Below are positions 6,491-14,468 of a stretch of 46,321 nt of DNA, in pieces. The DNA comes from a virus. The stretch covers positions 1 to 46,321 of IMG/VR virus record IMGVR_UViG_3300029258_001254; one strand, written 5' to 3'. The notes under the pieces were generated by a model. The model saw only the letters and a list, made by a program, of their open reading frames with translations. It was not told the DNA's origin and searched no databases. The position numbers were made by a program, and so were the translations under genes. Positions within the stretch are counted from its first letter, which is position 1; every line of letters starts with the position of its first letter.

Positions 6491-8155
6491 TCACCCCGCA
6501 GTCGGCACGCCGCGCGTGGTGGTGACGGTGCCGGTCCCGTCCGTGATCGTCACCTGGCAGTAGTCCGCCCGCTTCGACGTCAGGGCGAAGTCGCCCGCCG
6601 CGGTGATCAGGGTGAACACGCCGCGGGCGTCGGGCCCGGTCAGTTCTGGATCGGCCAGCGACTTCGTGAACAGCAGAGCGCCGCCCTCGCTGTACCAGGC
6701 GATCGTGCAATCCGTCGGGGCCGTCACGGTCTGATCCGAGCGGTCCAGCCACGCGGACACGCGCACGCGCTCGGCGCCACCGCTGTCGACGTAGGCGGCC
6801 GACAGGTGGCATTCCGCGGTGGCCGTCGCCGTCGCCGTCGTCCACGCCCCGGCGCCGTGGTTCGCCGTCAGCTCGGCGTCGACCGCGGCCGGGCTGGTGC
6901 CTTCCCACGACCCGGCCCCGTGGCTGCCGGAGAGCTGTGCGTCCACGTCGGCGGCGCTGTGCGAACTGCGCGAACTGATCGCCGCGTCGATGTCGGCGCC
7001 GCTGAACCGGGTGGCGTCGTCCAGGATCTCGTCGCGGATCTCCTGGGCGCCGCTGGTGGCGACGGCGTCCGCGTCGACCGCGTCCGTCACCAGGTCCATT
7101 GCGTCGCCAGGTGTGGCGAACCCGGTGGCGGTCTGGTAGCTGCCCGCGCCGTGCGAGCCGGTGATCGCCGTGTCGACGTCCGCGGCGCTGTGCGAACTCC
7201 GTGAGCTCACAGCCGCGTCCAGGTTCGCTGTCGCCAGCGGCTCAATCGCTGCGGTGTCCGCTTCGATGTCGTCCAGGTGTTGATCGACCGAACCGGCCGC
7301 CGGTGCTCCGCCGGTCGGGGCCAGCTTCATCGCGTCGCGGACCTGCTGGCTTGTCAGGCTGGACCCTTGCCAGCTCCCCGCGCCGTGCTGCGTGGTCAGT
7401 TCCGCGTCGATGTCCGCCACCAGCTCGGCGGCGCTGGTGCCCGCGGCGCCGCCGCTGTCCAGCAGTTCCACCGGGTCGGTCGCTTCATCGAAGTCGGAGC
7501 GGCTGGAGATCGCCGCGTCGATGTTGCCGCCGGGGAACGGCGTGGCGTCCGACAGGATCTCCGCCTGCGTCGCGCGCGAGCTGACCGCGGCGTCCAGGTC
7601 ATCCAGGTTCGACGCCCGCCCGCTGGTGTAGCCCTGCGCGGTCATGGCGGCCTGGACGTCGGCCTGGCTCAGATCGTTCAGCGCAGCGACGTCCGCCTGC
7701 GTCTGCGCGTGCGCCGCGAGCTGGATCGACTCGTCGGCCGGGTCGCTCGGGAGGCGCGCGTCGATCGCCGCGGTGTCCTCCAGGATCGCCGCCGGCCACT
7801 GGTCGATCTTGATCTCGCCGACCTGCGGCACGTTCACCGCCGTCCCGCTCGTGTCGTCCAGGTGAACCATGTAGGTGTCGTCGGCCGCGGCGTTCGTGAT
7901 CGCGCTGGTGTCGAAGTCGTGCCGGTACTCACCAGGCGCGAGCGTCGCCGACACCTCCGTCATGGTCTGCTGCCGGGTCGTCCAGCCGCTCGCCTTGAAG
8001 GTGTCGTCGTTCCAGTCCAGCCATTGCCCGTCGCTGACGCGCTGAACCGCGACGACGACGGTGGCCGAGCCGGTGACGGCCGCCAGGCTTCCGTCCTTCA
8101 GCGGGGCGGACTGGATCCGCTCCGTGTCGCCGTCCAGGATCCGCACGGTCGTCAC
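6491..8155 (-). CDS. Repeat-rich fibre-like virion protein
   Basis: 554 residues from GTG 8155 (GTGA overlap with the previous stop). The longer open frame above 8155 is a shadow of other genes. Residues 1-115 form a beta-rich N-terminal domain with ILDGDTERIQSAPLKDGSLA and TLAPGEYRHDFD. From about residue 130 to 450 there are degenerate repeats built on a DAAISSRSS-H-S-A-A-D-V-D core followed by SGSHGAGSW. The last 100 residues are a beta sandwich. Such repeats occur in phage structural proteins, probably as a shaft, and an adsorption or fibre function is inferred. Its place between terminase and portal is unusual. Confidence 0.75.
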   Translation of the reverse strand: MTTVRILDGDTERIQSAPLKDGSLAAVTGSATVVVAVQRVSDGQWLDWNDDTFKASGWTTRQQTMTEVSATLAPGEYRHDFDTSAITNAAADDTYMVHLDDTSGTAVNVPQVGEIKIDQWPAAILEDTAAIDARLPSDPADESIQLAAHAQTQADVAALNDLSQADVQAAMTAQGYTSGRASNLDDLDAAVSSRATQAEILSDATPFPGGNIDAAISSRSDFDEATDPVELLDSGGAAGTSAAELVADIDAELTTQHGAGSWQGSSLTSQQVRDAMKLAPTGGAPAAGSVDQHLDDIEADTAAIEPLATANLDAAVSSRSSHSAADVDTAITGSHGAGSYQTATGFATPGDAMDLVTDAVDADAVATSGAQEIRDEILDDATRFSGADIDAAISSRSSHSAADVDAQLSGSHGAGSWEGTSPAAVDAELTANHGAGAWTTATATATAECHLSAAYVDSGGAERVRVSAWLDRSDQTVTAPTDCTIAWYSEGGALLFTKSLADPELTGPDARGVFTLITAAGDFALTSKRADYCQVTITDGTGTVTTTRGVPTAG

Positions 8156-8619
8156 GGCGTGAACTCCCCGGGGATGATCGTCCGCGGCTCGCCGGTGATC
8201 AGGTCCGGGACGCGGTCCGTCGTCGCGAGCTGGTAGATCCCGCAGATCATCCCCACGCAACAGGTCTGCCTGTCGCCCGGCGCCGTGCCCACTAGGCGGC
8301 TGAAGGCGTCGTACGGTGCGGGTCGTCCCTCGCACGGGCACGGGTCGGCGGTCTCGCTGAAGCGCCCGCAGTCGGGGCAGACGAACAGCGCGCGGCCCGG
8401 GGCGAGCGGGTGGACCCCGTCCTCGAAGTGGATCTCCACGGGCTGGGCGATGTTGCCGCTGGTCGGCTCGCGCCATTCCACGAACTCGCCGCCAACCTGG
8501 TAGCCGTAGGTCGCCCACGCCTTGATCCAGTGTTCGATGTTGTCCTCCATCTTTATCGCCACGATCTTCGCGTGCGTGATCTTCGGCGGCGGGTCGATTG
8601 GGGCGGGAAGGGTGATCAT
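8152..8619 (-). CDS. Zinc-ribbon protein of the fibre cassette, unknown
   Basis: 155 residues from ATG 8619, with AAGGAG six bases upstream. The N-terminal half is neutral (MITLPAPIDPPPKITHAKI, HWIKAWATYGYQVGG). The middle has a metal-binding pattern, CPDCGRF...CPCEG near residues 80-95, and a later CCVGMIC. It is coupled by ATGA to the glycosyltransferase before it and by GTGA to the fibre-like gene after it. I do not recognise the family. Confidence 0.7.
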   Translation of the reverse strand: MITLPAPIDPPPKITHAKIVAIKMEDNIEHWIKAWATYGYQVGGEFVEWREPTSGNIAQPVEIHFEDGVHPLAPGRALFVCPDCGRFSETADPCPCEGRPAPYDAFSRLVGTAPGDRQTCCVGMICGIYQLATTDRVPDLITGEPRTIIPGEFTP

Positions 8620-9854
8620 GTTCGGCTCCTTCTGTTGGTCGCCTGGTGGTAGACGTCGACCGTGGCATCGGCCGCGGTCTGCCAGGAATAGTCGCGGGCC
8701 CGGCGCCGGCCGAGCTGTCGCAGCTCGTCGCGCTTCGCCGGGTCCTTCAGTTCGTCCAGCGCCGCAATGATCGCCGCTGGCGAGCGCGGCGGGATGATCA
8801 TGGCGTATTCGTCGCCGCCCTCCGGCGCCACGATCTCGCCCAGGCCGTCGACCTCCGTGGAGATCAGCGGGGCGCCCATGGCCATAGCTTCGAGCGCGAC
8901 GATCCCGAACGGCTCGTGAGTCGACGGCATGATCACCACGTCGGCGGCGGCGTACAGGTCGCGGAGCCGCTGGCCGTGCCGGAAGCCCAGCCACCGGAAC
9001 CGCTCGGGGTGTTCGCGCTCGGCCGCGCGTAGCCGCTGCGTCAGTTCCCACCCTTCGCGTTCTTCCTCGTTGTTCGCGTTCACCTCGCCGGCAGCCGCGA
9101 TCTGCCAGCCGGTGTCCGTGCTCTCCACGACCTCGAGGACGTGTTGGATCCCCTTCATCGTCGCGATCCGCCCGACGTACAGCGCGACGGGCCGGTCGCG
9201 GTCCAGCACGTTCGCAGCTCGCCCGCGGTCGCGGTCGCCGGCACCAGGGTTCCACTCGTCCAGGTCGATCCCGTTGGGGATCATCGTCACCGGGCGATCC
9301 GTCAGGAACGTCCGCCGCACGGTGTCGACGTAGGAGCCCGAGCACAAGATCAGATCGTCCACCTCGCAGACCAAGGCTCCCTCCTGGTTCATCATGTAGA
9401 GATCGGCCTCGCGCAGGCTGCCATAGTCGATCGCCGGGTTCTCCTGCTGCGCCAGCGCCGTCAGGCAAAGGTGCATCGTCCCGACCATCGGCACGCCCAG
9501 CGCGTCGCGCGCGGTCTTGGCAACCTGTAGGCTGTTCCACTCGTGAACGTGGACGAGATCCCAGCGGTGGCCTTCCGCGAACAGCCGTAGCAGCGTCCGA
9601 AGCATTTGGATGTCCAGCAGGGACAGGCACGCGAAGTCGGGGCGCCGCGGTTTCCAGCAGGCCAGCTTGTCGCTGTAGTGTTTTCGGAAGCCCAGGTAGT
9701 CGACCGACCCCTCGCGCTCGCCGTCGGTCAGTAGGTCGATCGCCACGTCGTCGCGCTTCGACATCGCCCGGTACAGCTCGCGGACGTGCATCCCCATACC
9801 GCCCAGGATGCGCTCCGGGTCCTCGTAGCAAATGGCCAGGACCTTCAGCGTCAT
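8616..9854 (-). CDS. GT4-family glycosyltransferase (GT-B fold)
   Basis: 412 residues, the normal length for the family. The N-terminus has the glycogen-synthase-like start MTLKVLAICYEDPERILGGMG with the Gly-Gly-x-x-x-H pattern of nucleotide-sugar enzymes. Further features are VHVHEWNS near residue 120, ALYVGRIATMKGIQ starting the C-terminal Rossmann domain, and the donor-binding motif HEPFGIVALEAMAMG (E-x7-E). It transfers a sugar from a nucleotide-sugar donor to an unknown acceptor, and the sequence does not identify either one. It is ATGA-coupled to a fibre-like paralogue before it and a zinc-ribbon protein after it. Glycosylation of virion proteins is therefore more likely than of host envelope or DNA, but this is inference. 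Confidence 0.9.
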   Translation of the reverse strand: MTLKVLAICYEDPERILGGMGMHVRELYRAMSKRDDVAIDLLTDGEREGSVDYLGFRKHYSDKLACWKPRRPDFACLSLLDIQMLRTLLRLFAEGHRWDLVHVHEWNSLQVAKTARDALGVPMVGTMHLCLTALAQQENPAIDYGSLREADLYMMNQEGALVCEVDDLILCSGSYVDTVRRTFLTDRPVTMIPNGIDLDEWNPGAGDRDRGRAANVLDRDRPVALYVGRIATMKGIQHVLEVVESTDTGWQIAAAGEVNANNEEEREGWELTQRLRAAEREHPERFRWLGFRHGQRLRDLYAAADVVIMPSTHEPFGIVALEAMAMGAPLISTEVDGLGEIVAPEGGDEYAMIIPPRSPAAIIAALDELKDPAKRDELRQLGRRRARDYSWQTAADATVDVYHQATNRRSRT

Positions 9855-10366
9855 AGCAAGCCGGCCTCCCCATAGACCGACAGGGTCTGGTTGCTGGCGC
9901 TGTAGTTCGTGAACTCCAGCCGGAGGACGCGCGTGCTCGGGCCGGTGGCGACCAGGCAGGCATTGGTCAGCGACACGGACAGGGTGGAGTCGAACACCTT
10001 GTGCGACAGGTTCAGCGCCGCGCCTGCGCGCGAGTAGATCGCGTTGTAGCTCGCCGACACCAGGGTGCCGTGGCCGCCAATGGACACGGTCGACGTGTTC
10101 AGGCTGTTCCGGTCGGCGATCCCTGTGACGCCCGCGCAGCCGCCCGCGCCCTCCGTGACGTGCGGCGATCGTAGGCTGAAGATCACCGCCTGCGTGTCGA
10201 AGGGCACGGCGACGTCCAGCACATAGGGGCCGCCGGGGAGCGGCGGGATTACGGCCGTCGTGTTGCTGAAGCTGATCACCTGCGGCGCGGGGTGGTGCTG
10301 GTCGGCCGTCACGTTCGTCAGCGCTGCGTGCGTCGTCGGCTGCGCGTCTGGAGCTGTCGCCCTCAT
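9851..10366 (-). CDS. Fibre-like paralogue 3 (HH-motif family)
   Basis: 171 residues from ATG 10366, which overlaps the previous stop by ATGA. It has NVTADQHHPAPQVISFSNTT near residue 18, then a beta-rich body, NLSHKVFDSTLSVSLTNA and a C-terminal LRLEFTNYSASNQTLSVYG. The same order (a His-His-x-Pro collar, LxLP-type strand, LTHKVFDS, then a final strand pair ending near GEA) occurs in the next two upstream genes. The family is not recognised. Short beta-rich tandem paralogues beside a glycosyltransferase suggest receptor-binding or fibre-tip proteins. Confidence 0.7.
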   Translation of the reverse strand: MRATAPDAQPTTHAALTNVTADQHHPAPQVISFSNTTAVIPPLPGGPYVLDVAVPFDTQAVIFSLRSPHVTEGAGGCAGVTGIADRNSLNTSTVSIGGHGTLVSASYNAIYSRAGAALNLSHKVFDSTLSVSLTNACLVATGPSTRVLRLEFTNYSASNQTLSVYGEAGLL

Positions 10367-10848
10367 TTCGCCACCACCGATCCGTAGGTAGTCAGGTTTT
10401 GGCTTAGCACGCTGGCATTCTGGAACACGAAGCGGGCGTCGCTCCCGCTGATGTATGCGTCCAGTAGCCGGATCCCCGTGCCGAACATCCCGCTGCCTGA
10501 CAGGTAGCCGTCGCCGTGAAGGCGCGAGTAGCCGCCCATGTATGACTGCGTGCCGCTGGGGTACGGCTCGATCCCGATGCTGCCCGATTGCAGCGCCGTC
10601 GCCGTCCCGACCACGAAGCAGCCGCCGTGCCCTTGAATGTCGACGGACCGCGAGCCGCGCAGCACGGCGCGAATGACCTGGCAGCCCGACCGCCCGAGCG
10701 GGACGGCCAGCACGTAGGACGACGACCCGGCGATCGGCTGGCTGTTCACCACGAACCGCGCGGACGCCACCGGGGCGTGGTGGTCGGCCGGGCTGACGTC
10801 GCGGACCTGGTCGTGGTCCGTGACCGTGGCGATCGCTGCCGGTCTCAC
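10363..10848 (-). CDS. Fibre-like paralogue 2 (HH-motif family)
   Basis: 161 residues from GTG 10848, GTGA-coupled to the gene before it. It carries DVSPADHHAPVASARFVV, then LAVPLGRSGCQVIRAVLRG, a Gly/Ser/Tyr-rich central part (SGTQSYMGGYSRLHGDGYLS) and ARFVFQNASVLSQNLTTYG. The LGRSG-x-x-x-x-R strand is shared with paralogue 1. It is the most divergent of the three in the centre, as expected if the middle part is the variable binding surface. Function inferred only from context. Confidence 0.7.
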   Translation of the reverse strand: MRPAAIATVTDHDQVRDVSPADHHAPVASARFVVNSQPIAGSSSYVLAVPLGRSGCQVIRAVLRGSRSVDIQGHGGCFVVGTATALQSGSIGIEPYPSGTQSYMGGYSRLHGDGYLSGSGMFGTGIRLLDAYISGSDARFVFQNASVLSQNLTTYGSVVAK

Positions 10849-11354
10849 CAGATCACCGCCTCGCCCTTGACCCACAAGGTCTGCGGGCCGGCGTCGTAGT
10901 TATGGAAGGTCAGGCGCAGGGTGGAGCCGATGATCTGCGCGTCCTTCAGGGCGATGTAGCGGTTCGATCCGCCGGTGTTGCTGTCGAATACCTTGTGGGT
11001 CAGGTTCGTCGCGCCCACGGCCTTCGCATAGGTCACGCCGTAGACCTTGTAGGTGGATCCGGAGTCGCGGACGCTGTGACCGATCGCGTCCGCCAGCGTC
11101 GCGGTGACGTGAACGTCGGCGCATTCGCGCCATTGCGCCGAGCTGAAGCCGCTGGACTTCGGCCCGGTGATCATCACCCGGGCGAAAGTGTAGCCCGAGC
11201 GGCCCAGGGACAGGTCCAGGTTGAAGGCGGCGCCACCGGCGATCACCTGCGACGTGTTCGAGATCGAAACGTGCCGCGGCTGCGGGTGGTGGTCGTGCGC
11301 TCCAATGGCGAGCGCGTCGTGGGACACGCCAACGAACGGGTCGCCCAGGCGCAT
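10845..11354 (-). CDS. Fibre-like paralogue 1 (HH-motif family)
   Basis: 169 residues from ATG 11354 in a TGATG overlap. The longer open frame upstream is a shadow. It shows LAIGAHDHHPQPRHVSISNT, then LSLGRSGYTFARVMITG, NLTHKVFDSNTGGSNRYIAL and a final LRLTFHNYDAGPQTLWVKGE. The Asp-His-His-x-Pro start recurs in all three paralogues and could bind a metal or form a collar. Probably virion surface proteins. No database family assigned. Confidence 0.7.
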   Translation of the reverse strand: MRLGDPFVGVSHDALAIGAHDHHPQPRHVSISNTSQVIAGGAAFNLDLSLGRSGYTFARVMITGPKSSGFSSAQWRECADVHVTATLADAIGHSVRDSGSTYKVYGVTYAKAVGATNLTHKVFDSNTGGSNRYIALKDAQIIGSTLRLTFHNYDAGPQTLWVKGEAVIW

Positions 11355-11707
11355 CAGGCCACGCCCTTCGCCAGCAGCGGAAGATCGTCGCGGACGATGG
11401 TGAACACTTCGCCGCCGTCGGTCGTGACCTTCGTGAAACGGACGTAGGTGCCTGGCTCCAGGCTGGCCGTGTCGCCGGGCTCGTAGTGGATCAGCCACAG
11501 GTTCCCGTCGGGGTTCGGGCTGGCCGGCTCGATCTGCGACGGGTCGGCGCTGGACTTCGTGATCAGTTGGGCCGCGTCGTCGTCGTCGGCCTTCACCGCG
11601 TGTTCGACCGTCCAGGCGGTGGTCCCGCCCGTCGGGGGGTTGCCGGCGCTGTCCGTGATGGTCAGCCGGTAGGTTCGGTTGTCGCCGATGTAGAGGGGAT
11701 CCGCCAT
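11354..11707 (-). CDS. Small beta-rich virion protein, unknown
   Basis: 117 residues from ATG 11707 (MADPLYIGDNRTYRLTITD). It is beta-rich, with SAGNPPTGGTTAWTVEHA, NLWLIHYEPGDTA and VRFTKVTTDGGEVFTI. The pattern resembles BppU-type N-terminal domains that attach fibres to baseplates, but the match is weak. Coupled to paralogue 1 by TGATG. There is no strong ribosome-binding site, so the start is less certain. Confidence 0.65.
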   Translation of the reverse strand: MADPLYIGDNRTYRLTITDSAGNPPTGGTTAWTVEHAVKADDDDAAQLITKSSADPSQIEPASPNPDGNLWLIHYEPGDTASLEPGTYVRFTKVTTDGGEVFTIVRDDLPLLAKGVA

Positions 11708-11739
11708 GGCCGAAGGTAACCCGGCGGGCGCACGGATGT

Positions 11740-12075
11740 CTACCTGGGCCGCCGCCAGTTCCGGCAGCCGGTCGCCGTCGACCGCTGCGTCGGCGTGCGG
11801 CGCGCTGGCGGCTCGCTGGGCGCCTGGACGTGGAGCTCGCGGGCGTGGAGCTGCGCGCGCCACGCGGCGCCGTCCAGCGAGCCCGCACGGCTTCGCAGGC
11901 GCTTCAGCTCGTCGGGGTCCAGCAGCTCGACCGGCTGCGGCTTCGGCAGCTCGGCCAGCAGCTCCACGCAGTTCGCCGGGTCGTGGGCCAGGGCGTCGGC
12001 CCCCGAGCTGTCGGCCGTGCCGTCGTAGGCGTGCCAGGTCCACGTCCCGATCGCGGTTGTGGTGGTCGCGATCAT
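11740..12075 (-). CDS. Small protein after large terminase, unknown
   Basis: 111 residues from ATG 12075, which overlaps the large terminase stop as TGATG. It starts MIATTTTAIGTWTWHAYDG and then has a helical region with CVELLAELPKPQPVELLDPD and an Arg-rich tail. No known motif seen. The start-stop coupling supports it as real. Confidence 0.65.
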   Translation of the reverse strand: MIATTTTAIGTWTWHAYDGTADSSGADALAHDPANCVELLAELPKPQPVELLDPDELKRLRSRAGSLDGAAWRAQLHARELHVQAPSEPPARRTPTQRSTATGCRNWRRPR

Positions 12076-13424
12076 CAGACGAACGCCGGGGCGGGCCCGG
12101 TGTCCTCCTCCTCCGGCGGCTCCCAATACGCCATGATCACCGCGTCGGCCGCGTCGGTCGAGCGGTGGATCCGGCGGCGCAGGCGATCCTTGCTCTCTAC
12201 CGTGATCACCTTGTCGCCGCTGACGCTGTAGTGCGGCGCCGTCAGGTCCTCGAACAGCCGGGGATCGTCCACGGCGATCGGCGCCTGGCCGAGCCGCAAC
12301 AGCTCGCGATACTCCCACCATGCCTGGCTGCGCGCGTTCGCGAAGCGGTAGAAGGTCGAGCCGTCGCCGTCGTCGCCGGTCCGCTCGGCGGCCTTCGCGC
12401 CAGCCACGAACGGCACCACGTCGAAGCCGTCGCGGACCAGGTTGTCGGCGACGCCGGCCCCGACGCCCACGACGTCGACCTTCACCCGGGCCGGGTCGCA
12501 CGGCGACCGTCCGTCCTGGCCGTTGATCTTCGCCGCCACCAGCTCCGACGTCCGGTCGGTCGGGATCCCGTGATGGTACTCCAGGCCGGCGAGCGTCAGG
12601 CCGTCCAGGTCGGCGATCGTCGTGTCGTCGGCGGTCGGGCTGTTGGAGCGCGCGACGTCCACGCCGAGCGATCGATTCCCGCGCTCGGGCTCCAGGTTCA
12701 TCGCCTGCGTGATCCACTCGTAGGCGATCAACTGGTCGGGGTCGTCCGCCCGATCCCAATCGCCCTCCACGAACCGGGCGAAGTCGGCGGGCGGCAAGTT
12801 GTTCAGGCTTTCGACGTAGGCCGGCGGGTTGTGCGGGTTGTCCGTGATCTTGCTGGGCAGGTAGTAGTACGGCGCCGCGAGCGTGCCGGCTTTCCACGGG
12901 TCGTAGAACCTGCGCTTCACGAAGCCGCGCGCCGGGTTGCACGTCCCGACGACGAGCGGCGGCGGCTGGTCGCGGCCGGCGACAGTCCACGACCCCGCGC
13001 GCTGGATCGCCATGTTGAAGCCGCCCTCCGTCAACTCGTTCATCTCCTCCAGCGCGAAGCCGTTGACCTCCAGCCCCTTCCACCTGTCGAAGTCGGGGTC
13101 TTCCTTCGCCGACTCCGCGAAGAACAGGATCTGGCTGCCATTGCTGCAGGTGGCCGTCCACGTCGACTTGTTCAGCTCGCCGACGAAGGGGCGCGGGGCG
13201 GTCCGGTTGAAGCTGGGGATCGTGTTCCGCTTCAGCGTCGGCAGATCCTTCCGCACGATCGCCCAGCGCGACCCGGGGAACACGCGGCAAAGGATGAACA
13301 GCAGCGACAGCGCGCAGACGGTTTTCCCGCCACGGATGGCGCCGCCGAACAGCAGGTACAGGAACCGGCCCGACAGGGCGGCCTCCACAAACGTCGCCTG
13401 CTTGGGGGTCAGGTCAAGGATCAC
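12075..13424 (-). CDS. terL: Large terminase subunit (TerL)
   Basis: 449 residues from GTG 13424, which overlaps the previous stop as GTGA. Walker A is GGAIRGGKT (residues 27-35), followed by WAIVRKDLPTLKR. A Walker B-like stretch ends in FALEEMNEL. The coupling region contains VVGTCNPARGFVKRRFYD. The C-terminal RNase H-type nuclease has GVDVARSNSPTADDTTIAD with acidic residues for metal binding, and a last Asp in TDAADAVIMAYW. The motor packages DNA through the portal and cuts it. The length matches terminases of the Terminase_6/Terminase_3 groups. Confidence 0.93.
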   Translation of the reverse strand: MILDLTPKQATFVEAALSGRFLYLLFGGAIRGGKTVCALSLLFILCRVFPGSRWAIVRKDLPTLKRNTIPSFNRTAPRPFVGELNKSTWTATCSNGSQILFFAESAKEDPDFDRWKGLEVNGFALEEMNELTEGGFNMAIQRAGSWTVAGRDQPPPLVVGTCNPARGFVKRRFYDPWKAGTLAAPYYYLPSKITDNPHNPPAYVESLNNLPPADFARFVEGDWDRADDPDQLIAYEWITQAMNLEPERGNRSLGVDVARSNSPTADDTTIADLDGLTLAGLEYHHGIPTDRTSELVAAKINGQDGRSPCDPARVKVDVVGVGAGVADNLVRDGFDVVPFVAGAKAAERTGDDGDGSTFYRFANARSQAWWEYRELLRLGQAPIAVDDPRLFEDLTAPHYSVSGDKVITVESKDRLRRRIHRSTDAADAVIMAYWEPPEEEDTGPAPAFV

Positions 13425-13675
13425 GCGGCGGGCTCCGGGTCGGGCAGCTCGTCGCCCTTCGCCCAGAACGGCGGCCGGGACCAGGCATCGGTGGGCGTGG
13501 TGGAGTAGGTCACGAGCTGGAACCGGCGGACCGGCACCACCTTCGGCGGCGCCACCCACTCGCCGCCCACCAGGTCGCCACCGCCTAGCCCGGCGTTCGT
13601 CACGGTCGGCAGCGCCGTCCACTTGCCGCCGACCTTCACCTGCAGCCCGGTCAGCTTGCCGGTCACCACCGCCAT
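13421..13675 (-). CDS. Small protein before large terminase, unknown
   Basis: 84 residues from ATG 13675 (MAVVTGKLTGLQVKVGGKWT) in a TGATG overlap. It is beta-rich at the N-terminus and Pro/Trp-rich at the C-terminus (VTYSTTPTDAWSRPPFWAKG). A short protein here could be a terminase accessory or structural peptide. Family not recognised. Confidence 0.65.
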   Translation of the reverse strand: MAVVTGKLTGLQVKVGGKWTALPTVTNAGLGGGDLVGGEWVAPPKVVPVRRFQLVTYSTTPTDAWSRPPFWAKGDELPDPEPAA

Positions 13676-14217
13676 CAGAGCACCACCAGGAACCAGCCGG
13701 AGCCGTCGCGGTCCTCGATCAGCGCGGCCACCGGCACGCCCATCCGTCGCAGGGACATCGACCGCTCCGGCAGGCGGGCGTCCGACTCGACCACCAGCGC
13801 GGGCCACCCCGTGTCGACCTCCAGCGCCGGGGTCAGCCCGCGGTGGACGTCGGGCGACAGTGCCACGCTGTCGAACGGCGGCACCTTCACGCCGTCGATC
13901 TCCACGCAGCCGCACGCGGCCAGCTCGCGGACCCGGGCCAGCTCCTCCAGCGACAGCGTCCTCGAGGGTTCGGTCGGCTCCCCGAACTCGCCCAGGTAGA
14001 GCCTGTCGACTTCGTCCGCCATCGCGGCCACGGTCTCGCGGTCCGCACAATGCACGCAGCCGGCAGCCGCGCACGGGTCCGACGGCGAGCACAGCGGGCC
14101 GGCCCACGGCTTCAGCGCCGGGGCAGTCGCCACGCCGATCCGGTCTGACTCGCAGACGCCGCACCGTCCATCGGTGTGAATCGACGTGCAGCCGCAAGCC
14201 AGGCAGGCGCGGGTCAT
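13675..14217 (-). CDS. Cysteine-rich zinc-ribbon protein, unknown
   Basis: 180 residues from ATG 14217 (ATGA overlap). The N-terminus is strongly metal-binding: CLACGCTSIHTDGRCGVCES in residues 5-24, then CSPSDPCAAAGCVHC. The central part is helical (LSLEELARVRELAACGCVEI) and the C-terminus beta-rich, ending DRDGSGWFLVVL. It belongs to a run of small Cys-rich genes between the two terminase genes. Function unknown. Confidence 0.7.
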   Translation of the reverse strand: MTRACLACGCTSIHTDGRCGVCESDRIGVATAPALKPWAGPLCSPSDPCAAAGCVHCADRETVAAMADEVDRLYLGEFGEPTEPSRTLSLEELARVRELAACGCVEIDGVKVPPFDSVALSPDVHRGLTPALEVDTGWPALVVESDARLPERSMSLRRMGVPVAALIEDRDGSGWFLVVL

Positions 14218-14468
14218 GGCATCACCTCGCGGTAGAGCTGCGCGCCGTCGTTCTCCCGGCCGATGAACTCGAACCGGCGCGTGTCCTCGACCGGCGCGGT
14301 CACGTCCGACGACGAGCCGGCGAAGTCGGCCGGGGCGTGGCGGATCAGCGGCATCACGATGTAGGGCACGGGATCGCGCTGCCGAACGTACTGCCAGCAG
14401 CCGCACCGGGTCTCCAGCCGCGCCCAGCTCGCGCGCTCGGGCGGTGGTCGTCCTGTCAGGGTCGGCAT
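14214..14468 (-). CDS. Small protein, unknown
   Basis: 84 residues from ATG 14468, with GGGGGAG upstream inside the previous gene and a TGATG overlap. It has CGCWQYVRQRDPVPYIVMPL and FEFIGRENDGAQLYREV. No family recognised. Confidence 0.65.
   Translation of the reverse strand: MPTLTGRPPPERASWARLETRCGCWQYVRQRDPVPYIVMPLIRHAPADFAGSSSDVTAPVEDTRRFEFIGRENDGAQLYREVMP

Noticed and set aside
11706-13508. Plus-strand open frame of 600 codons opposite the large terminase
   Set aside because: It is an antisense shadow caused by high GC. The minus strand encodes a recognisable terminase with motifs, ribosome-binding sites and coupled neighbours. The plus product is Arg/Val/Gly-rich without motifs.
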